Source: Verrucomicrobiota bacterium (lineage in GTDB: Bacteria > Verrucomicrobiota > Verrucomicrobiia > Opitutales > Opitutaceae). Taken from it: DNA of 10,539 nt. Under the pieces are notes generated by a model. That model ran no database searches and was not told the origin of the DNA. It saw nothing but the letters and a program-made list of their open reading frames with translations. The position numbers and the translations under genes were made by a program. The stretch's first letter is position 1, and the number at the start of each line of letters is the position of its first letter. Of the stretch, positions 6,287-10,539 are shown piece by piece. The stretch lies in contig JAEYYL010000201.1 in assembly GCA_023430825.1 (NCBI GenBank), positions 1 through 10,539 on the forward strand, in the 5' to 3' direction.

Positions 6287-7747
6287 ATGCCGACCGATGC
6301 CGAGCTGCTTCACCGCCATGTCGAGAATCGCGACGAACAGGCGTTCGCGGAGCTGGTGCGGCGGCATCTCGGGCTGGTGCACGCGGCCGCGCTGCGGCGC
6401 ACGGGCGGGCGCACGCATCTCGCCGACGAGGTGGCGCAGGCGGTCTTCACCGATCTGGCGCGCAAGGCCGCGATCCTGCGCGGGCACCCGACGCTGACGG
6501 GGTGGCTGTATCGCAGCACCCGATACGCCGCGACCGACGCCCTGCGGGCCGAGTTTCGCCGGCTCAAGCTTGCCCAAACCCTTGCCGCCATGCCCGACGC
6601 CTCCTCGCCCCCCGAGCCCTCCGTGGACTGGGCGCAGCTGCGTCCGGTCATCGACGAGGCGATGGATCGGCTGAAGGAACGCGATCGCGAGCTTCTGCTG
6701 CTCCGCTATTTCAACGGGCTGACCTTCGCAGAGGTCGGCGCACGGCTCGATGTCGCGGAGAACACCGCGCGCATGCGGGTGGAGCGCGCGCTGGAAAAAC
6801 TGCACGCGCATCTCACGCGGCGGGGCGTGACGTCGACGAGCGCCGCGCTGGGGTTGCTGCTGGCGAACACATCGCTGGCGGCCGCGCCCGCCGGGCTCGC
6901 CACGACCGTGACGGCGACCGCGCTGGCGGCGGCGCCGGCAGGAACGGGCGCGGGGATCGTCGCCGTTATTTTTATGAGCAAACTCACCGCCCCGATCGTC
7001 AGCGCCGTGTTCGCCGGCGCGTTGACCGCTGTGTTGTGGACATCGTTCGCCCCCGCCACGAGGGCGGAGGAACTGGCGAAACTCCGCCGCGATCACGCGC
7101 GGTTGACGGCGGCGCTGGCGCCCGGAGCGGACGCGGACGGCGTGGCGACGGTGGCGGCGGAGTTCGATGCGCAGGCGTCGGCCATCGCGCGAGCGGTGGA
7201 GCGCAAGCGCGTGCGCAGCGAAAAAACGGCGGCGGCGAACCGCGGTCCGGCGGGCGAAGAGACGGTCGGCGCGGGGCTGGCGCCGGGCGCGGTCGACGCG
7301 AGCCGGCATCGCAATCGGGGGCAGGCGACGCCGCATGATGCGTTCATGAGTTTTGCGTGGGGGAGCGACGCGGGCGAGGTCGGCCCGCTCGCGAAGCTGT
7401 TGTGGTTCGATCCGGGGGTGCGCGAGAAAGCGGAGGCGGTGCTGGCCACGATGCCGGAGGCGATCCGCGCGGAGCATCGCACGCCGGAGGAGCTGTTCGC
7501 GTTCATTTTTGCCGCCGATGCGTTGGTGGCGCCGCCGCCGGGCGCGGATTTGCTCGACCACTGGCAGGCGGTGGAGTTGAGCCCCGGGCGCGTGGCGTTG
7601 CGCGCGCCGGGCGCCAAACCCGGCTACGATTTTCACCAGTATCAGCAGACGCCGGATGGCTGGAAATACGTGGTGCCGGAAGTGGCGGTGGAAAACATGC
7701 CGTCGGTGCTTACGAACGAGACGCTCGCGAAGCTCGGGCATCCGTGA
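6287..7747 (+). CDS. ECF sigma factor fused to a membrane-anchored extracytoplasmic domain
   Basis: 486 residues from the ATG at 6287, chosen over the in-frame ATG at 6245 because GGAAG at 6275-6279 lies 7 nt upstream and the protein then begins in typical sigma style (MPTDAELLHRHV). Region 2 covers about 1-85 and keeps the acidic pair in DEVAQAVF (47-54). Region 4 covers about 118-175, with a helix-turn-helix in LTFAEVGARLDVAENTARMR (145-164). Then come an Ala-rich hydrophobic stretch (183-228), a likely membrane helix (about 235-252), a charged coiled coil (259-305) and a C-terminal domain (about 345-475) starting at GQATP with FAW at 356-358. A normal ECF factor is about 170-200 residues, so roughly 290 residues are extra. 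The extension probably tethers the factor to the membrane and senses or holds it until released (inferred). The next gene repeats the extension's layout. No anti-sigma gene is seen. Confidence 0.92.
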   Translation: MPTDAELLHRHVENRDEQAFAELVRRHLGLVHAAALRRTGGRTHLADEVAQAVFTDLARKAAILRGHPTLTGWLYRSTRYAATDALRAEFRRLKLAQTLAAMPDASSPPEPSVDWAQLRPVIDEAMDRLKERDRELLLLRYFNGLTFAEVGARLDVAENTARMRVERALEKLHAHLTRRGVTSTSAALGLLLANTSLAAAPAGLATTVTATALAAAPAGTGAGIVAVIFMSKLTAPIVSAVFAGALTAVLWTSFAPATRAEELAKLRRDHARLTAALAPGADADGVATVAAEFDAQASAIARAVERKRVRSEKTAAANRGPAGEETVGAGLAPGAVDASRHRNRGQATPHDAFMSFAWGSDAGEVGPLAKLLWFDPGVREKAEAVLATMPEAIRAEHRTPEELFAFIFAADALVAPPPGADLLDHWQAVELSPGRVALRAPGAKPGYDFHQYQQTPDGWKYVVPEVAVENMPSVLTNETLAKLGHP

Positions 7748-7752
7748 CGAAC

Positions 7753-7757
7753 GAGGG
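7753..7757 (+). promoter_or_regulatory. Ribosome binding site of the downstream membrane protein
   Basis: GAGGG lies 7 nt before the ATG at 7765, within the 17-nt gap after the sigma gene. It decides the start, since the frame is open far upstream inside the sigma gene (from 7357), and it suggests both genes share one message. Confidence 0.7.
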
Positions 7758-7764
7758 AAATTTT

Positions 7765-8433
7765 ATGGCACCGTGGAAAACCTCTCTTCTCGCCGCGGGC
7801 GCGGCGATCGTCATCACCGCCGCGGGGCTGCATCTCGGGGAGCGAAACCGCGCGGCGGAAGCGGCGGAGTTGCGCGCGGCCAACGGCCGGATGCGCGCGG
7901 AGGCGAGTCAGCGGCGCCAGGCGGAATTGGCGCCGCGGGCGGTCGCGCTGGAAACGGCGGGAGCGGCGACGGGCGAGGTGCGTCGCGCGGCGGCGGTGGC
8001 CGTGGCGGAGCCGGCGGGCGATTACCGCGACGAAGGCCAGGCGACGCCGCTGGCGACGTTGCAGACCTTTGCGTGGGCGTGCGATCGCGGCGACAGCGAG
8101 CGCGTGGCGTCGCTGCTGTGTTTCGAAGGCGCGGGCCGGGCCAAAGCGGTGGCGTTCATGGCGACGCTGCCGGCGGCGGCGCGCGCGCAGTGGACTTCAC
8201 CGGAAGCGATGGCGGGCGAGCTGCTCACCGCGAACACCATGAAGCAGCCGTTTCCCAGCGCGGCGCTGCTCGAGCGGGCGACGCCCGAGGTGCTGGGCGA
8301 GGGGCGGGTCATGCTGCGGCTGCCGCAAACGCCGAAGGACCGCACGCAGTATCAGAAATTTGGTGACAAGTGGCATTACGTGATCACCGAGGCGGAGGTC
8401 GACGCCTATATCGCGCGCGCAACGGCGCGGTGA
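7765..8433 (+). CDS. Membrane-anchored protein sharing the extracytoplasmic domain of the preceding sigma factor
   Basis: 222 residues. An N-terminal hydrophobic helix (about 6-23, AAGAAIVITAAGLHLG region) has no clear cleavage site, so it is probably an anchor with the rest outside the cytoplasm. A charged, Ala/Glu/Arg-rich coiled coil follows (about 24-60), then a linker and a domain at about 91-215. That domain opens with GQATP (91-95), has TFAW (101-104), a hydrophobic LLCF (117-120), SPEA (145-148), and ends with a YQKFGDKWHYVITEAEV strand region (196-212). The preceding sigma factor has the same order (helix, coiled coil, GQATP domain, terminal QY...W.YV strands), so the two are paralogous over this span. 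Genes of this style next to or fused with ECF factors occur in Verrucomicrobiota from memory, with no known function. It may pair with, compete with or cap the sigma's outer domain (inferred). It lies 17 nt after the sigma gene, probably in the same operon. Confidence 0.88.
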   Translation: MAPWKTSLLAAGAAIVITAAGLHLGERNRAAEAAELRAANGRMRAEASQRRQAELAPRAVALETAGAATGEVRRAAAVAVAEPAGDYRDEGQATPLATLQTFAWACDRGDSERVASLLCFEGAGRAKAVAFMATLPAAARAQWTSPEAMAGELLTANTMKQPFPSAALLERATPEVLGEGRVMLRLPQTPKDRTQYQKFGDKWHYVITEAEVDAYIARATAR

Positions 8434-8838
8434 ATGGACGAGATTGGCGCGGAGGCGATTTGGCCGGCGTCGTCCTCTCGCTTGCGCCGGCGAGGGCGAT
8501 CGGCTGGCATGCGGAGAAGGCATGAATCCTTGGGAAGCCGTCCAGCGCCGGCGAGCAGGAGCCCGCGGCCCATCGCGGCGAGCGAAGAGTATCTCGTGAA
8601 AAAGATGGGACGTTATCTGGATGCGTTGGTGGCGGGTGAAATCCCGCCGGTGCATCCGCTGCAGGTGCAGCTCGTCGAGGAATGCGCGGGCCGCCGGCCG
8701 GCGGATCTCCCGGGAGCCAAGGCCTGGCTCAAGATGAACCGGTTTTTCCCGCAGCGGCGGGAACGCGAGAGCCTCGAGCAGGCCGGTCGTGGCCGACGGT
8801 GCGGGCGCTCGTGGCATAACGTTTCGATGACGCGGTGA
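8434..8838 (+). CDS. Small protein with a DUF413/MaoP-like stretch; start uncertain, possibly degraded
   Basis: The frame gives 134 residues from an ATG that abuts the previous stop (TGAATG). Residues 1-48 are Arg/Ser/Pro-rich and look non-coding. Residues about 50-101 look real: EEYLVKKMGRYLDALVAG, then IPPVHPLQVQLVEECAGRRP and AKAWLKM. As I recall it, E. coli MaoP (DUF413) has the same order: a helix with Glu and Leu-Leu, Gly, eight residues, Gly, Pro-Val, then a Val-x-x-Cys-x-Gly motif and a Trp-x-Lys-x-Met end. The N-terminal Arg-Gly-Phe part of DUF413 is not visible. The tail after 105 is Arg/Glu-rich and unlike the family. A GTG at 8596 with a weak GAAGAG upstream (8584-8589) would give an 80-residue product but cuts into the matching helix. 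It may be a short family variant or the remnant of a longer gene. Function is unknown here. Confidence 0.45.
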   Translation: MDEIGAEAIWPASSSRLRRRGRSAGMRRRHESLGSRPAPASRSPRPIAASEEYLVKKMGRYLDALVAGEIPPVHPLQVQLVEECAGRRPADLPGAKAWLKMNRFFPQRRERESLEQAGRGRRCGRSWHNVSMTR

Positions 8839-9041
8839 CCTTCGATGCTACTACACGGCGCACGCGGCGGGCGTCGTGGGATCGCGCTCGACGCGCGCGA
8901 TGAAAACGTCGACGCTCACGGTCCCCGTTACCCGTTTCGAACCGACGCGACCGCGCTCTCCTGGCGCGAGCCGGCCAACCTCCGACGCATCAGGGTCGAA
9001 GCAATGTTTTCGTCAAAAAAACCAACTCCCAAGGAATTCCC
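8839..9041 (+). promoter_or_regulatory. Leader region upstream of the oxidoreductase gene
   Basis: About 200 bp without a convincing gene; the frames open across it have shadow-like composition. The last 40 bases are clearly more AT-rich than the surroundings (A run at 9015-9021) and lead into the ribosome binding site. A promoter for the oxidoreductase gene is likely here, but I cannot assign -35/-10 boxes with confidence. Confidence 0.35.
9031..9035 (+). promoter_or_regulatory. Ribosome binding site of the Gfo/Idh/MocA gene
   Basis: AAGGA ends 6 nt before the ATG at 9042. It favours this start over the second ATG at 9048, which would be 12 nt away. It is among the clearest Shine-Dalgarno sites in the window. 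Confidence 0.75.
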
Positions 9042-10331
9042 ATGAACATGCCTACTCTCTCTCGTCGTGGTTTCGTCAAAAGCGTGGCGGTCGCCGGCCT
9101 GGCGCTGCAGGCGCGGCCGTTTTTCGCGCAGGTCGCTGGTGCGACCCGCAAGCTGAAGGTCGGGCTCGTCGGCTGCGGCGGCCGTGGGCGTGGTGCGATC
9201 GAGAATCTGCTCGAGGCGGCGCCGCTGGCGGGCGTGGAGCTGGAAATCTTGGCGGTCACCGACGTGTTTGCCGCGAGTGCGACGAAGGCGGGCGAGAAAT
9301 TCGGCGTGGCGGCGGAGCGTTGTTTCAGCGGGTTCGATGGGTATCGCAAAGTGATCGAGCAGCCGGTGGATCTGGTGGTGCTGGCGACGCCGCCGAATTT
9401 CCGGCCGGTGCATTTCGAGGCGGCGGTGGCGGCGGGGAAGCACTGTTTCATCGAGAAGCCGGTGGCGGTCGATCCGCCGGGTGTTCGCCGGATGCTGGCG
9501 GCCGGCGAGGTCGCGGCGAAGAAAGGGTTGTCGGTGGTGGCGGGCGCGCAGCGGCGTTACCAGGGAAATTATCTGCGCAACGCGCACGCGGTGCACGAAG
9601 GCGCGATCGGGCCGATCCTCGGCGGCACGGTGATGTGGAATCAGGATCAGCTCTGGTATAAGGAGCGGCTGGAGGGCGAGAGCGACGCGCATTATCTCGC
9701 GCGCAACTGGGTGAACTTTCTCGAGATGTCGGGCGACCACATCGTCGAGCAGCATTTCCACAATCTCGATGTGGCGAACTGGTTCATCGGTCGCACGCCG
9801 CTCGCGGCGGTGGGTTTCGGCGGACGCATGCGCCGCAAGACGGGAAATCAATACGACTTCTTCAGCGTCGATTACGACTACGGTCAAGGCTGTCACATTC
9901 ACAGCACGTGCCGGCAGATTGACGGGTGTTACAACCGCGTCGGCGAATTTTTCACGGGCGCGGAAGGCACGGTTTATCCGGAGGGGAAACTCGATTCGAC
10001 GGCGAAAACGCCGGTGACGTTCAAGGAGTTCGTCACGCATCCGAACGGCCAGGTGCAGGAGCAGGTGGAGCTGTTGAAGAGCATCGTGGCGGAGCGGCCG
10101 ATCAACGACACGCGGAATGTCGCGGACTCGACGCTGACGGCGATCATGGGTCGCGTGTCGGCTTACACGGGGCAGTTCGTGCGCTGGACGGATCTGACGA
10201 CGCCGGGTGCGCGTTACTACGATCTGGCGCTGGCGCCGACGGCGGAGGATTTCGAGCGCGGCGAGGTGAAGGTGCCGGAAGAGGGCGTCGCGCCGGTGCC
10301 GGGTTCGGCGACGAAGCCGGCGCGCGCGTGA
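9042..10331 (+). CDS. Tat-exported Gfo/Idh/MocA family oxidoreductase
   Basis: 429 residues. The N-terminus has a twin-arginine motif, SRRGFVK (7-13), followed by a short hydrophobic segment (14-24), with cleavage probably near 24-30. This points to export in folded form with its nucleotide bound, as known for glucose-fructose oxidoreductase. The Rossmann fold starts at KVGLVGCGGRGRGA (39-52). TDVF (73-76) ends the second strand, ATPPNF lies at 115-120, and the family signature EKP is at 138-140 in CFIEKPVAVD. The C-terminal domain holds GDHIVEQHFHNLDVANW (231-247), whose His and Asp residues sit where substrate-binding residues lie in this family. Members act on sugars or related polyols with NAD(P); the substrate cannot be read from the sequence. 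Many paralogues of this exported type occur in Verrucomicrobiota and Planctomycetota (recalled), probably in carbohydrate breakdown. The gene stands alone in the window with its own leader and hairpins downstream. Confidence 0.95.
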   Translation: MNMPTLSRRGFVKSVAVAGLALQARPFFAQVAGATRKLKVGLVGCGGRGRGAIENLLEAAPLAGVELEILAVTDVFAASATKAGEKFGVAAERCFSGFDGYRKVIEQPVDLVVLATPPNFRPVHFEAAVAAGKHCFIEKPVAVDPPGVRRMLAAGEVAAKKGLSVVAGAQRRYQGNYLRNAHAVHEGAIGPILGGTVMWNQDQLWYKERLEGESDAHYLARNWVNFLEMSGDHIVEQHFHNLDVANWFIGRTPLAAVGFGGRMRRKTGNQYDFFSVDYDYGQGCHIHSTCRQIDGCYNRVGEFFTGAEGTVYPEGKLDSTAKTPVTFKEFVTHPNGQVQEQVELLKSIVAERPINDTRNVADSTLTAIMGRVSAYTGQFVRWTDLTTPGARYYDLALAPTAEDFERGEVKVPEEGVAPVPGSATKPARA

Positions 10332-10337
10332 AGCGAA

Positions 10338-10396
10338 GCCGGCGGGGGCGCGACCGAATCGAAATTTCGCAGCCTCCGCCGGCCGGCTTTCGCCGG
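10338..10396 (+). terminator. Tandem stem-loops after the oxidoreductase gene, candidate terminator
   Basis: Bases 10338-10349 pair with 10372-10383 (12 bp, one G-T wobble), and the loop contains the palindrome CGAAATTTCG (10360-10369). A second small hairpin, CCGGC-TTTC-GCCGG, follows at 10383-10396 and shares one base with the first, so the two may be alternatives. They start 6 nt after the stop codon. There is no T tract, so Rho-independent termination is doubtful; RNA 3'-end protection is as likely. Confidence 0.4.
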
Positions 10397-10472
10397 TTGA
10401 CGGTTGTTCCTGCGCGAATGGATGCGGGCACGCGAGCAGGCGTGCGCGGCGCTGGGCCGGGCCAAGCGGCGG

Positions 10473-10534
10473 TGGGAGCGCCGGCGTCCCCGCCGGCATG
10501 GGTCGAATGGCCGACGAGGACGTCGGCGCTCCCA
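10473..10534. repeat. Inverted pair of REP-like stem-loops
   Basis: Two 25-nt arms, 10473-10497 and 10510-10534, are inverted copies of each other with three differences, separated by 12 nt. Each arm also folds on itself with a perfect 7-bp stem: GCCGGCG-TCCC-CGCCGGC at 10480-10497 and GCCGACG-AGGA-CGTCGGC at 10510-10527. Two of the three differences between arms fall at paired positions and preserve pairing. This is the architecture of BIME-type pairs of REP sequences. No transposase gene of the REP-associated type is in the window. Copy number in the genome cannot be judged here. Confidence 0.65.
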
Positions 10535-10539
10535 GGGAC

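Noticed and set aside
6974..6976. Met230 of the fused sigma factor as the start of a separate gene
   Set aside because: The frame is continuous with the sigma domain and no Shine-Dalgarno is well placed. Kept only as a finding about a possible relic.
4250..7741. A 1163-residue open frame on the minus strand
   Set aside because: It lies opposite the histidine kinase and the second sigma gene, is extremely Arg/His/Pro-rich and has no domain. It is the usual antisense shadow of GC-rich codons; the plus-strand proteins have clear catalytic and DNA-binding motifs.
7357..7764. Upstream extension of the membrane-protein frame into the sigma gene
   Set aside because: It overlaps the well-supported end of the sigma protein in another frame; the GAGGG site before the ATG at 7765 fixes the start.
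10397..10426. TTGACG as a -35 promoter box
   Set aside because: No acceptable -10 box follows at 16-18 bp, and no gene begins downstream within the window.
8928..10499. A 523-residue open frame on the minus strand
   Set aside because: It is opposite the oxidoreductase and runs through its leader and the hairpins downstream, with an Arg/His-rich composition and no domain.
1..10539. CRISPR arrays, tRNA or rRNA genes, insertion sequences
   Set aside because: No regularly spaced repeats, no cloverleaf or rRNA-like segments, and no transposase or integrase-like protein were seen on either strand.

Overview
The window is a high-GC, gene-dense bacterial segment. Several features point to Verrucomicrobiota, probably near Opitutaceae: an STK-type ECF sigma factor paired with a Ser/Thr kinase-TPR protein, a sigma factor carrying a membrane-anchored C-terminal extension, and a Tat-exported Gfo/Idh/MocA oxidoreductase. 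Planctomycetota is the main alternative. The assignment comes from gene content and protein style, not from a marker gene.

Layout. On the minus strand, transcribed right to left from about 4072 to 78, there is a three-gene unit. It holds an ECF sigma factor of the kinase-linked type (3497-4072), then after 43 nt a 960-residue transmembrane Ser/Thr protein kinase with a TPR-like region (571-3453), then a small beta-rich protein of unknown function whose start overlaps the kinase stop by 8 nt (78-578). A 10-bp hairpin lies just past its stop. Divergently, on the plus strand, lies a soluble hybrid histidine kinase with two receiver domains (about 4259-6190), followed by a hairpin with a T tract. 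Next come a second, different ECF sigma factor with a membrane segment and a C-terminal extracytoplasmic domain (6287-7747) and, 17 nt later, a membrane-anchored protein (7765-8433). That protein matches the layout of the whole C-terminal half of the preceding sigma factor. A small ORF with a DUF413/MaoP-like stretch (8434-8838) and a Tat-exported Gfo/Idh/MocA oxidoreductase (9042-10331) complete the genes. The last 200 bases hold hairpins, including a pair of inverted REP-like stem-loops.

How the genes may work together. The first 8.4 kb is a signalling block with three separate control logics: Ser/Thr phosphorylation feeding a sigma factor, His-Asp phosphorelay, and a sigma factor tethered to its own extracytoplasmic domain. 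Two points stand out. First, the kinase-linked sigma factor lacks the acidic pair in region 2.2 and has a threonine there, while the second sigma factor keeps the acids. This fits activation by phosphorylation. Second, the second sigma factor looks like a fusion between a normal ECF sigma and a copy of the downstream membrane protein, with an AT-rich, start-like site at the junction. No mobile element, CRISPR array, tRNA or rRNA was seen.
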